From assembly GCF_001042635.1 (NCBI RefSeq), contig NZ_AP012331.1, positions 1,054,001 through 1,118,000 of the forward strand: a stretch of DNA of 64,000 bases. The letters are read 5' to 3'. The stretch's first letter is position 1; every line of letters starts with the position of its first letter. Of the stretch, positions 51,199 to 60,547 are shown one piece after another. The notes under the pieces were generated by a model, which saw only the letters and a program-made list of their open reading frames with translations, made no database searches and was not told where the DNA came from. This DNA comes from Bifidobacterium scardovii JCM 12489 = DSM 13734 (GTDB taxonomy: Bacteria > Actinomycetota > Actinomycetes > Actinomycetales > Bifidobacteriaceae). Position numbers and translations under genes: made by a program.

Positions 51199-52152
51199 AT
51201 GTCGAACGCGAAATCCGCCGCGGCGGTGCCGACGCCCGCGCCAGCGAAGCGCAAGGGCGGCCACGTTTCCTGGCGTACGCTCGAGGCCCTCAAGGGCGCC
51301 TCGTTCACCTGGCCGTTCCTGGCCGGCTTCATATTCTTCGTCATCATCCCCGTGGTGATGGCATTGCAGGTGTCGCTGTACTCCAAGCAGAAATCCGGCC
51401 TTGGACTCGGCGAGGCGACGACCAAGTTCGTCGGCCTGCAGAACATCCTCAACGCGATGAGGGACACGACCTTCTGGGCCGGCCTGGGGCGCGTGGCGCT
51501 GTACGCCGTCATCGTGGTGCCGCTCACTCAGATCCTGTCGATGGCCATCGCGCTGCTGATCGACGCGTCGTCGCGCAAGATGGCCGGCCGGTTCCGCATT
51601 TTCCTGCTGCTGCCGTACATGACCCCCGGCATCGTGGCCACCACGATCTGGATCTACCTGTACAGCCCGTCGGTCGGCCCGCTCACCCCGTTCTTCAAGG
51701 CGATCGGCCTTAACGTGAACTTCTTCTCCTCGAACATGGTGTGGGGATCCATCGGCCAGATGGCCATCTGGGGCGGTCTCGGATTCAACATGCTCATCAT
51801 GTACGGCTCGCTGCAGGCCATTCCGGGCGAGGTTATCGAGGCCGCCCGCCTGGACGGCGCCTCCGAGTTCCGCATCGCCCGTTCGATCAAGGTGCCCTAC
51901 ATGCTCACCTCCGTGGCGCTGACCACCATGCTCAACATCATCGGCACCGTGCAGCTGTTCGATCAGCCGTTCCTGTTCCGCTCGGTCAGCCCGCAGACCA
52001 TCACCAAGGACTTCACCCCGGCGATGATGATCTACAACCAGGCGTTCCAGGTCGGCAACCTCAACTACGCGACCGCGCTGTCGATCGTGCTCGCCGTGAT
52101 CATGGGCATCGCATCCGGCATCATCTACAAGCTGCAGAACAGGGAGAAGTGA
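51199..52152 (+). CDS. Sugar ABC transporter permease (MalF-like)
   Basis: 317 residues from ATG 51199; AAGGAG lies nine bases upstream. Six helices with EAA loop EAARLDGASEFRIARSIKVPYM (about 215-236). Close paralogue of the permease at 34665, including the FDQPFLFRSVSPQTITKDFTP segment near the C-terminus. It forms the membrane channel with the next gene, which starts one base after its stop. No transport ATPase is encoded here, as is usual for CUT1 systems sharing an MsmK-like ATPase. Confidence 0.93.
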   Translation: MSNAKSAAAVPTPAPAKRKGGHVSWRTLEALKGASFTWPFLAGFIFFVIIPVVMALQVSLYSKQKSGLGLGEATTKFVGLQNILNAMRDTTFWAGLGRVALYAVIVVPLTQILSMAIALLIDASSRKMAGRFRIFLLLPYMTPGIVATTIWIYLYSPSVGPLTPFFKAIGLNVNFFSSNMVWGSIGQMAIWGGLGFNMLIMYGSLQAIPGEVIEAARLDGASEFRIARSIKVPYMLTSVALTTMLNIIGTVQLFDQPFLFRSVSPQTITKDFTPAMMIYNQAFQVGNLNYATALSIVLAVIMGIASGIIYKLQNREK

Positions 52153-52153
52153 T

Positions 52154-53074
52154 ATGGCTGCCACAGCAACGAAGAAGTCACTGTTCCACCGCGAGAGGGA
52201 AAACTCGCAGATCGGCGAATCCACCGCGAACCAGGCCAAGGGCGCCTCGAAATGGGGCGTGCTCACCATCCTCATCATCCTGACCGTCTACGCGGTCGGT
52301 CCGCTGTGGTGGCTCATCGTCTCGGTCACGAAGAACAAGCAGGAGCTGTACACCACCAACGGGCTGTGGTTCGCCAAGGACTTCAACCTGGTCAAGAACC
52401 TGCATGACCTGTTCACCTACCAGGACGGCATCTACGGCCAGTGGCTGTGGAACACGATCTGGATCTCGCTGGTGTGCTCCGCCGGCGTGACGCTCATCAC
52501 CGTGACCGCCGGCTACGGCCTCGCCAAGTACAGGTTCCACACCCGCGGCCTGATCATGGGCATGATCATCGTGTCCTTCCTGATCCCCGGCTCGCTGCTC
52601 ATCGTCCCCTCGTTCATCCTGTTCAACAAGGTCGGCATGTACGACACCTGGTGGGTGATGCTGCTGCCGGGCATGTTCACGCCGATGAACGTCTATCTTG
52701 CCAAGGTCTACGCCGAGGGATCGGTGCCGACCGAGCTGATGGAGGCCGCTCGCGTCGACGGTGCCGGCGAGTACCGCATCTTCTGGCAGATCTCCTCGCG
52801 CCTGCTGGTCACCCCGGCGGCCACGATCTTCCTGCTGTCGTTCGTGGGCAACTGGAACTCCTTCATGTGGCCCATGGTCTTCCTGAAGGATTACCACAAG
52901 TGGACCGTGATGCTGGGCCTGCAGTCCTGGATCGCGCGCGGCACCGACTCCCAGTACGATCTGACGATCCTGGTGCTGACCGGCGCGTTCATCTCGATGA
53001 TCCCGGTGGTGTGCCTGATGATCGCGCTGCAGCGCTACTGGAAGTCCGGCGTGACGGTCGGTAGCCTGAAGTGA
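52154..53074 (+). CDS. Sugar ABC transporter permease (MalG-like)
   Basis: 306 residues. The N-terminal ~35 residues are polar, then six helices start at VLTILIILTVYAVGPLWWLIVSV. The EAA loop is EAARVDGAGEYRIFWQISSRLL and the end is the family-typical SGVTVGSLK. Overlap-style spacing (one base after the preceding stop) indicates translational coupling. Paralogue of the gene at 35618. The next gene is GH28-like, after a stem-loop. Confidence 0.93.
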   Translation: MAATATKKSLFHRERENSQIGESTANQAKGASKWGVLTILIILTVYAVGPLWWLIVSVTKNKQELYTTNGLWFAKDFNLVKNLHDLFTYQDGIYGQWLWNTIWISLVCSAGVTLITVTAGYGLAKYRFHTRGLIMGMIIVSFLIPGSLLIVPSFILFNKVGMYDTWWVMLLPGMFTPMNVYLAKVYAEGSVPTELMEAARVDGAGEYRIFWQISSRLLVTPAATIFLLSFVGNWNSFMWPMVFLKDYHKWTVMLGLQSWIARGTDSQYDLTILVLTGAFISMIPVVCLMIALQRYWKSGVTVGSLK

Positions 53075-53124
53075 TGTAGGGCATGGCCGGTCCGTTGCGT
53101 GGCCGGTTTGAATATGAAGAGATT

Positions 53125-53158
53125 CGCGGGGCGAGGAGCGTTGTTTCCTCGCCCCGCG
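53125..53158 (+). terminator. Stem-loop after the permease genes
   Basis: CGCGGGGCGAGG / CCTCGCCCCGCG, a 12-base perfect stem with a 10-base loop, between the second permease and the GH28-like gene. No T run, so termination would be partial. Confidence 0.6.
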
Positions 53159-53208
53159 TGTTGCGGGGGCGTGGCGCGCCGGCGCGACTGTGTGAAGGGT
53201 GTTATCTG

Positions 53209-54759
53209 ATGAGTGAATCGAGTGAGACGCTGAACGGGACGAATCCGTCGGTCCGCGTGTACCCGGCCCCCGAGGGCGCGGTGCTCCGCGACGAGTACGC
53301 GGTGCGCGTCCGCCCGCTTCGGGATGCCGGGGACGGCGCGCGCGTTGATGCCGGTGATGGCTCCGTCGCCGATGCCGGCTGACGGGAGGTCCCGGTCTAC
53401 CGCGTGAAGGTCAACATGCATGACGTGCGCGAATCGTCGATGTGCTACTTCGACTTCGACGGACGCGTCGAGGTCGAGGTGCGCGTCAAGGGCTGGTACA
53501 CCATGTACCGCGCGGACATCCGCCCCCTGTCGCTCGGCGTCGAACCGCGCCTGGCGGAGGCGAACCGTCTGGTGTTCACGCTCGACAAGCCGGCGAACCT
53601 GAGCGTGGAGATCAACCGCGAACGCCAGCACAACCTGCACGTCTTCGCCGGTTCGCTGCGCTGCGCGCCCGATCCGGAATCCGGCGCCGAACCCGCCGAC
53701 GTGACCGTGCCCGGCTCCCTCACCCGCCCGTCCACGCTCGGGTGCTATGAGGTCAACGAGCGTATCGAGGCCGCGCTGGATACCGGGCGCCCCCGCGCCG
53801 TCGTGCTCATCGAGCCCGGCTACCACTACCTCGCCGACGGCGTGTGGAACATCCCCTCGCACACCGATGTGATCATCGAGGGTGGCGCGGTGCTCGAGGG
53901 ATCGCTGGTCATCGACCACGCCGAGGACGTGCGCGTGCGGGGCAGGGGAGTGCTCTACCTCGCCGATTTCAAGCGGTTCTCCGGTACGAGCGGCGTCGTC
54001 GTCACCTTCTCCAAGAACGTGACGCTTGAGGACCTTATCCTCATCAATCCGCCGCACTACACGGTGTTCATGGGCTCGTCGCGCGATGTGGCGATCAGCG
54101 GCGTCAAAACGTTCAGCTGCGAGGGATGGTCCGACGGCATCGACATGATGGCCTGCGCGGACGTGCGCATCGCCGACTGCTTCCTGCGTACCTCCGACGA
54201 CTGCATCGCCGTGTACGGCAGCCGTTGGCAGTACCGTGGCGGGTCGAGCGACGTGAGCGTGCGCGATTGCACGCTGTGGGCCGATGTGGCGCATCCGATG
54301 ATGATCGGCACGCACGGCGACCACGAGCACGATGGCGATGTACTGGAACGGCTTCGCTTCGAGAACATCGACGTGCTGGAACACAACGAATACCAGAGCG
54401 GATATCTGGGCGTGATGGCGATCAACGCCGGCGACAAGAACACGGTGCGCGACGTGTTGTGGCGGTCCATCCGCATCGAACGCATCTCGCGCGGCCGCGT
54501 GTTCGACATCGAAACCAAGTGGAACACGGACTACAACCCCGCGCCGGGGCGCCTGATCGAAAACGTGCGCATCGAGGATGTGGACGTGACCACCGGAGGC
54601 GACGAGGAACCGTCGCTGATCGGCGGATACGACGCCGAACATCCGGTGCGCGGCGTGACCATCCGCGGCATGCGCCGCGACGGGCGCGCGTGCGGGAGCC
54701 TTGCCGAGGCCAACGCGCAGGTACTCGCCAATGCCGAAGGTGTGGAACTGTCCCGCTGA
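53209..54759 (+). pseudogene. GH28-like (galacturonidase-type) hydrolase interrupted by in-frame TGA
   Basis: From ATG 53209 (GAAGGGTG upstream) the frame encodes an N-terminal beta domain (VRVYPAPEGAVLRDEYAVRVR), an Asp/Ala/Gly repeat insert, then TGA at 53380-53382. It continues in the same frame with REVPVYRVKVNMHDVRESS and a complete right-handed beta-helix to 54759. In relatives I know, the stop position is a conserved Trp (GEW before the VYxVKVxMH strand), so TGG-to-TGA is the simplest cause. GH28 catalytic region: GWSDGIDMMACADV and SDDCIAVYG (the DD pair), then MMIGTHGDHEHDG. Reinitiation at GTG 53404 would omit the first domain. Possibly still partly expressed, but classed as broken. 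Confidence 0.75.
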
Positions 54760-54866
54760 GGGCCTGATTCGGCGGCAACGGCCGTTGACGGCCGGCCGTC
54801 TGCCGATCGGGCGGGGCGGCGCATGGCCGAGCAGACGGATTCGTGGGCATGAATGCGCGGAGGATG

Positions 54867-54983
54867 CGAGTTGTCGGTGCGTGATGCCGGAGACCAAGGC
54901 GTTTTCGTATCAAATTATATTGATAAACGATATAAATCGAATCTAAAACAACTGGGTCTACAAAGGCGCGCACCGACAACTCG
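54867..54983. mobile_element. MITE-like element: 15-bp terminal inverted repeats around an AT-rich core
   Basis: CGAGTTGTCGGTGCG (54867-54881) and its exact complement CGCACCGACAACTCG (54969-54983) bracket a 117-base unit whose centre (about 54905-54960) is unusually AT-rich for this genome. It lies in the 348-base gap between two convergent genes. No flanking target duplication is evident, and it could instead be a large cruciform terminator. A small CCCGGCA..TGCCGGG hairpin follows at 55064-55084. Confidence 0.5.
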
Positions 54984-55107
54984 AACCTACGCCGCATCGG
55001 ACGGTGTCCTGCGCGATTTCCCGGCCGGCATGCGGTCTGGTTCGGGTTCCCGGTCGGCCGTATCCCGGCACCGGCTATGCCGGGACCCGGCAGAGCTTTG
55101 ATGCGGC

Positions 55108-56232
55108 CTAGCGCGTGGAACCCCGCGGTATCAGCCTGAACGGAATGTTGTCGTGCGCTACGGGCGGCAGCGGTTCATGGTGGTTGCGAGCCTCGATCAT
55201 GCTCAGCATGCGCAGAATGACGGTCTGCGCCATGGCCGGAACGTCCATCTCCACCGTGCTGATCGAAGGATTGGCGTATGCGGACATGGGGATGCCGTCA
55301 AAGCCCATGATCTTGGCGGTGGCCGGCACCGGCACGTCGTGGTCCGCCAGGGCGCGCAGCGCGCCCAGCGCGATGGTGTCGGACAGGCACAGGATGCCGA
55401 TGCCCGGAGCGCCGGCCGCGCTGACGTCGGCGGCCCATGACGGATCGGCCAGCATGCGCTGCGCCGCGTCATGGCCTCCCTGCAAGGTGCGCTCGCAATC
55501 CACGCACTGCGAGGCCGCAAGCTCCACGCCATGGCGTTGCAGCGCCTCGTCGATCGCCGCCATGCGTCGGGGGGCGAAGCCGTTGCCGCTGCCGTGGCGC
55601 AGGGATTGCAGCGACGGATGCGCCGCGCCGAGCACGCGGAACGTGCGGCAGCCCTGCTGCCACAGATGTTCCACGGCCATCGCCGATCCCTGCACGCACG
55701 CGGTGTCCATGGAATTAATGCGGATGAACGAGGCGCAGTCGCCGATGACCAGCACCGGCTTGCTCTGCACATGCTCCAGCACCTGCTGTTCGGTGATGTT
55801 CGGCGCATCCAGGATGATGCCGTCGTACAACAGGCCGGGAGTCGATTTCAGCGCTCGGACCTCTTCGCGTTCCAAGCTGGACGACTGGCGTACCAGCAGC
55901 TGGTAGCCGTATCCCGTGGCGGCCTGGGCGAGGTATTTGGCGATGCGCGCATGGAAGGGCACCTCGAAATCGTCGACCACGACCTGGATGATGCCGCTGC
56001 GGTTGTTGCGCAGTATGGTGGCCGCGACGTTCGCCTGATAGCCCATCTCCTGCGCCACCTGCTTGATCCTGGCCCGGTTCTTGGCACTGACCTTGGGCTT
56101 GTCCCTCAAGGCGTTGGACACCGTCATCTGGGAGAATCCCGTCACCCTGGCGATGTCGGCCAAGGTGACGGGATTCTCGAACTCGGAACGATCGTTGCTG
56201 TGCTCGGACTGGCCACTCATGGTATTCATCAT
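55108..56232 (-). CDS. LacI family transcriptional regulator
   Basis: 374 residues from ATG 56232; in-frame ATGs at 56229 and 56220 are alternatives and none has a strong ribosome binding site. HTH: TLADIARVTGFSQMTVSNALRDKPKVS, with MTVSNAL in place of the commoner TVSRVL; the effector domain is complete (AKIMGFDGIPMSAYANPSISTVEMD). It follows the GH39 gene by 89 bases on the same strand, so it is probably the local regulator of the AEC-GH39 unit. Confidence 0.87.
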   Translation of the reverse strand: MMNTMSGQSEHSNDRSEFENPVTLADIARVTGFSQMTVSNALRDKPKVSAKNRARIKQVAQEMGYQANVAATILRNNRSGIIQVVVDDFEVPFHARIAKYLAQAATGYGYQLLVRQSSSLEREEVRALKSTPGLLYDGIILDAPNITEQQVLEHVQSKPVLVIGDCASFIRINSMDTACVQGSAMAVEHLWQQGCRTFRVLGAAHPSLQSLRHGSGNGFAPRRMAAIDEALQRHGVELAASQCVDCERTLQGGHDAAQRMLADPSWAADVSAAGAPGIGILCLSDTIALGALRALADHDVPVPATAKIMGFDGIPMSAYANPSISTVEMDVPAMAQTVILRMLSMIEARNHHEPLPPVAHDNIPFRLIPRGSTR

Positions 56233-56321
56233 AGATGATCGGCTTTCGAATTCGGGTTGACGGGGTTGTGATGGCCGGTGCCGGCTTGCAGCGTCGCAGG
56301 CCGGCACCGGCCGCGCCCCGG

Positions 56322-57998
56322 TCAGGCGGCGCGCAGCGTCAGCAGCGAGATGGCGTGGGCCGGCATGGAGAAGCGCAGCGTGGCGCCCGCCTCGTCGTCC
56401 GAACCGGCCACGTCGAGCACCCGTTCCGGTTCCAGCTCCTGAAGCGCCCCGGCGCTCTTGATCGTCTCGTACTGCGCCCCTTGCGGGTACTTGGGCCGGC
56501 CTTCGGCCTGCCATACGGTGTGCGCGTTCGAGTGGTCGCCGTCGATGCGATAGTGCGAGAGCCGGTACTGGCCGGGCTTCAGGCCCCGGACGTGCAGCTC
56601 GACCTCATGCTCGCCCTGCCGGTCGATGTCGTCGCAGTGCGAGTAGACGAGGATCTGCGTCGCGCCGTCGTCCGAACGGGATGCGTACCCGGACAGCACG
56701 GTCTGTGCCCCGGCGCCGTCGTAATGGGAGGGCGCCTCCTCGTCGAAGTCGTCGATCAGCCTGCGGTCGTAAGCCGGATCCGCCTCGTCGCTGCTCGTCA
56801 TCGCCAGCTCGTGGGAGCCCATGCGCGAGAGCATGCGGAACAGGTTGAACACCGGCTTGTCGATGCCCTGCGTGGAGAAGGTGCGCGTGCCGGCGAAGCA
56901 TTCCTCCTGCGGGAACATGAACGCCCACGCCAGCGGGTACACGTTGGCGCCGAGCTCGCGGCCGAGCTTGTGGATGCCGTTGTATGTGGCGGCCACGTAG
57001 GAGGCATAGTACTCGCTGTTGCGGTACTTCATGTTGGGGTTGTCGGCGATGCCGCCGGCGGCCCATCCGTCCGGGTCCGCCTCGGAGATGACCACGTCGA
57101 GGTCCGAGTACCCCTCCTGGGCGATCACTTCGAGGCCGAGCCGCACCTGATGGACTAGGCTGCCCACGCTGGGCACCGCCTTGGTGGCGGTCACGTCGGC
57201 GGGGAAGACCGATCCCTTGGCGTGGAAGGTGATGAAGTCGAGGCGGGTGCCGGTCTGGCCGGTGCGGGCGTTGCGGCCCTCGCGGCAGTGCCTGAAGAAC
57301 TGCTTCATGAACGCGTTCGCGCCGTTGTGCAGGAAGATGCCGGTGCAGGCCGGGCCGGAGAGGCGGGCTCCGGGCAGCGCCTCGTGCAGGACGTGCTCGG
57401 TGTTGTCGTACAGCGTGCAGTATTCGTCGACGGTGCCCGACCAGTAGAAGATGTCGGGTTCGTTCCACAGCTCGAAATACCATGTGGCGATCTCGTCGGC
57501 GCCGTAGCGCTCGGCCAGATGCCTCGCGGTGGTGAGGATGAAGTCGTGCCACTTGCCGTAGTCCTCGGGCGGGTACGTCCAGCCGATCTCCTTGTATACG
57601 TCCAAGCCGGCGAGCGACGGCTGCTCGTGGTACTTCGGATCGGCGAGATGCTGCGGCATGAAGCCGAGCTCGACGAACGGCTTGTTGCCGGACTCCAGGA
57701 TCGAGTCGAGGATGAGATCGTAGTAGGTGAAGTCGTAGATCACCCTGCCGTCGGAGAGCTCGCGGTAGATGTTCGTCGAGCCGAACTTCTGGGTTCCGGT
57801 GCAGCTGCCGTTGCAGAACATGAAGTGGGTGCGCACGTAGTACGGGGCGTCGTCCAGTCCGCCGAACTTGGCGAGCAGCTCCTTGCCTTCGGGCATGTAG
57901 GTGTAGTTGCACTCGTCGTATCCGATGAAGCGCCACGAATGATCCAGCTCTCCGACCGTCGTTGCGGCGTCGACGCTGATGCGGCAGGTATCGACCAT
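56322..57998 (-). CDS. Glycoside hydrolase family 39 beta-xylosidase-like
   Basis: 558 residues with AAGGAGAACAATC before ATG 57998. TIM barrel with acid/base Glu180 in YFELWNEPD and nucleophile Glu306 in DVVISEADPDG, both at GH39 positions; the C-terminal ~150 residues form a beta-sandwich (ILVYSHCDDIDRQGEHEVELHV). GH39 enzymes release xylose (or iduronate in animals); length and motifs fit bacterial beta-xylosidases. No signal peptide, so it is cytoplasmic. Lies between an AEC carrier and a LacI gene, all on the minus strand. Confidence 0.92.
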   Translation of the reverse strand: MVDTCRISVDAATTVGELDHSWRFIGYDECNYTYMPEGKELLAKFGGLDDAPYYVRTHFMFCNGSCTGTQKFGSTNIYRELSDGRVIYDFTYYDLILDSILESGNKPFVELGFMPQHLADPKYHEQPSLAGLDVYKEIGWTYPPEDYGKWHDFILTTARHLAERYGADEIATWYFELWNEPDIFYWSGTVDEYCTLYDNTEHVLHEALPGARLSGPACTGIFLHNGANAFMKQFFRHCREGRNARTGQTGTRLDFITFHAKGSVFPADVTATKAVPSVGSLVHQVRLGLEVIAQEGYSDLDVVISEADPDGWAAGGIADNPNMKYRNSEYYASYVAATYNGIHKLGRELGANVYPLAWAFMFPQEECFAGTRTFSTQGIDKPVFNLFRMLSRMGSHELAMTSSDEADPAYDRRLIDDFDEEAPSHYDGAGAQTVLSGYASRSDDGATQILVYSHCDDIDRQGEHEVELHVRGLKPGQYRLSHYRIDGDHSNAHTVWQAEGRPKYPQGAQYETIKSAGALQELEPERVLDVAGSDDEAGATLRFSMPAHAISLLTLRAA

Positions 57999-58109
57999 GA
58001 TTGTTCTCCTTGTGGGGTTGGTGTTATTGCAAAATTGTAGATTGGATGGTGATCGGGTGCGGTGCAGGGCGGTGCGGTGCGGTGCCGTGCGGGACCGTGC
58101 GACCTGACG

Positions 58110-59105
58110 TCACATCATCATGTGCAGTCCGGTCATCAGGAACATCGCGATGAAACTGGTGGTGGCCAGCGTGAATCCGGCGAGTTTGGCGTTGTCGAGC
58201 ACGCGGTCGGTGAACAGCGTGCAGAACACGGCGGTCGGCGCGAAGCACATCAGCGCGACGGCCTGCCGGGTCACCGGGTCGAGCGGCAGCAGGAACCACG
58301 CCGCAAGGGCGAACAGCACGCCGAACGGCAGTCTCCAGCCGATGACCTGCAGCAGGTCGCGCACGTCCTTGCCGTTGGCCGGCAGCTCCATGAGCATGCC
58401 GACCATGAGCATCGAGCAGAAGGGATTGGCGTTCGCGAGCGGTTCCAGCACGTCGGACAGCAGAGCGGGGATCGGCAGGTTGAACAGCACCACCAGCGTC
58501 ATGATCATGTACATGTCGAAGGGGCCGGATTTGAGGAATCCCAGGGCGATCGTCCTGAGCCGGGCGCGCAGCAGCGCGCGGCTTTCCTGCTTGGTCGCCG
58601 GCTTGCGGTAGGGGAGCGTCGGCGCGTCGCCGGCATTCTGCTCGGTGAGGGGCTTGTTCGGGTCGATGTGCAGCAGCGAGGTGGTCATCACATTGCTGCC
58701 GGCCGTGGTCATGATCGCGTTGCCGATATCGAACATCGCGCCGGTCACGATGGCTCCGCCGCCGTAGAAGGCCTGCAGCAGCGGGAAGCAGAAGTTGCCG
58801 ATGTTGTAGCCGGAGGAGTTCAGCATCAGGAACGCGCGGTCGGCGACCGGGCGCTTGCGCGAGGCCAGGAACACGAACGGCACGGGGATGAACGCCGCCA
58901 GAAAACCGAACAGGGTGACCCACAGCAGGCTCGCGCTGTTCGGGTTGGTGGCGAACGAGACTAGGATGGACGCCGGCAGCGTGCAGTCGAACACCACCAC
59001 CTGCATGATGCGGTAGTCGCGCGGCCCAAACAGGCCGCACCGCTTGAGCAGGTAGCCGATCAAAATGATCAGCAGGAAGGTCGCTGGTTTAAGTAGCTGT
59101 TGCAC
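58110..59105 (-). CDS. AEC (auxin efflux carrier-type) transporter
   Basis: 331 residues from GTG 59105, with AGGAGC five bases upstream; an earlier ATG (59174) lacks one. About ten hydrophobic helices in two five-helix halves: TFLLIILIGYLLKRCGLFG, FDCTLPASILVSF, a cytoplasmic middle loop with KPATKQESRALLRARL, then FDMYMIMTLVVLFNLPIPALL. NSSGYNIGNFCFPLLQAFYGG is the family core. AEC proteins move organic acids such as malate or malonate. The pairing with GH39 is unusual and hints at export of a sugar-acid or fermentation acid; unproven. Confidence 0.85.
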   Translation of the reverse strand: MQQLLKPATFLLIILIGYLLKRCGLFGPRDYRIMQVVVFDCTLPASILVSFATNPNSASLLWVTLFGFLAAFIPVPFVFLASRKRPVADRAFLMLNSSGYNIGNFCFPLLQAFYGGGAIVTGAMFDIGNAIMTTAGSNVMTTSLLHIDPNKPLTEQNAGDAPTLPYRKPATKQESRALLRARLRTIALGFLKSGPFDMYMIMTLVVLFNLPIPALLSDVLEPLANANPFCSMLMVGMLMELPANGKDVRDLLQVIGWRLPFGVLFALAAWFLLPLDPVTRQAVALMCFAPTAVFCTLFTDRVLDNAKLAGFTLATTSFIAMFLMTGLHMMM

Positions 59106-59616
59106 GATGTGCTCCTGAGAAAGAAATATATGGAGAGATCCATCAACATAGTCGTTTGTCGTTAAACTATACATGAGTTTGCGATAAAAGTATATCCCTG
59201 CGTGTCTTGCAAGTCCGATGAGACGAGAGAGATGGCTGAAAACCTTTTACTTGCAGTACTTATAGCAGGGTTGTCTTCATGTTGCGATCGGTTGCCTGGA
59301 TTCGGATAAAGAAATGAAAACTTAGACTGACTGAAAAAAAATAGGTTTATCTCCGTGAATATTCTTGTTTTTAGACGTAGATTCGCGTAGTGATCTCGAC
59401 GTACTGCTGGAGGTTCTTTGAATTTTCGGCGACGCTCACGGAATGCTGCCGGAGAAGCCAGAACAATGAACGTTCTCTGAAGACACGCCGTGAAAATACT
59501 GTAATTACAGCGAAATACAGCATAATGCGAGAGAGCGTGTTAGAGTTGGGTGCATTCGATGTTGAATCCAAATCCCACTTGTTCAAAGATGAAGTCAGCG
59601 CAAAGGAGCAATTGAG
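59106..59616. other. AT-rich divergent intergenic region
   Basis: A 511-base gap between the AEC gene and the ABC operon, clearly poorer in GC than the rest of the window. It contains the perfect palindrome CTGTAATTACAG (59499-59510) as a possible operator and AAAGGAG (59602-59608) as the ribosome binding site of the next gene. Short open frames here lack ribosome binding sites and recognisable similarity, so I do not call them. Confidence 0.6.
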
Positions 59617-60545
59617 TTGATCGTTAAACGGAATCTGAGCAAAACAGCCAGTCCAGCGGAAAAACGCCGGGGGGGGGGGTAGACCTCGCTCCGTTCTGGT
59701 TCCTCCTGCCGATCATTGCCGTATTCACGGTAATGATTGCAGTTCCAATGATGAGGACGTTCTATTATTCGTTCACTGACTACAACGGATTTAGTCTTCA
59801 TCCAAAATTTATTGGTCTAACTAATTACAAAACCGTGTTTATGGATAAATCTATCCTGACCGGTCTTGGATTCACAATTCTCTTTGCGGTTTGCACGACA
59901 TTTTTCATCACGATCTTTGCCATTCTGCTTGCCGTCGAATTGAATAAGAAATTCTGGGGATGCAATTTCGCCAGGTCCATGTTCTTCTTCTTTTCGGTAC
60001 CGTCGATGGCCCTTCTTGGTTTGGTCTGGCGGTACATCTTCTCCCCGTTGGACACTGGCGTGGTCAATACGGTGATCCGCTGGTTTGGCGGGGAATCCGT
60101 GCCGTGGCTTTCCAACTCCCACTTGGCAAGGTTTTGCGTCATCTTTATCGCCATCTGGGCGCAGATAGGATGGCATGCCACACTGTACATCGCTTACTTG
60201 CAGGCGATTCCCAGCGATTTATATGAGCAGGCCGAAGTGGACGGCGCCTCCTCGCGCCAGCAGTTCATCCATATCACCTTGCCGCAGCTTATGCCTGGCA
60301 TCGTGGTGTCGACATTCCTACTGATGAACGGCGGTTTGAAGATTTATGATCTGCCGTTTGCCATGCTCAACGGAGGCCCGGGTTTCGCGACGAATACCGT
60401 GACCCAATCCATCATCATCCAAGGTATTTCGCAGGGACGGTACGGCATTGGCTCCGCGTTGTCGGTGTTGTTCACCATCGCCGTTGCCGTGGTCGTATTC
60501 GTGCAAATGGGTGTCTCCACCTTTATCGAGAAGAGGTTTGAATAA
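59617..60545 (+). CDS. Sugar ABC transporter permease with poly-G frameshift (likely phase-variable, OFF as given)
   Basis: AAAGGAG is followed, eight bases on, by TTG 59617, reading IVKRNLSKTASPAEKRRGGG and then TAG (59680-59682) straight after a run of 11 G. In the next frame the permease continues without interruption: VDLAPFWFLLPIIAVFTV, six helices in total, EAA loop EQAEVDGASSRQQFIHITLPQL, to 60545. Nine or 12 G would join the frames into a normal 308-309-residue protein. The internal ATG at 59733 would lose most of the first helix. Probably switched by slipped-strand mispairing or rescued by transcriptional slippage. Partner permease starts two bases later. Confidence 0.85.
59669..59679 (+). 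repeat. 11-G homopolymer inside the permease 5' coding region
   Basis: Eleven consecutive G residues, the longest homopolymer I found in the window, placed 18 codons into the gene and immediately followed by TAG in the initiating frame. Confidence 0.95.
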
Positions 60546-60547
60546 TC

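Noticed and set aside
53083..53382. 99-codon gene before the GH28-like frame
   Set aside because: Same reading frame as the hydrolase and its second half is the hydrolase's N-terminal domain; it is the 5' part of the broken gene, with its start at 53209.
59390..59620. 76-codon open frame upstream of the poly-G permease
   Set aside because: No ribosome binding site and no recognisable domain; it lies in an AT-rich control region and overlaps the true start site.
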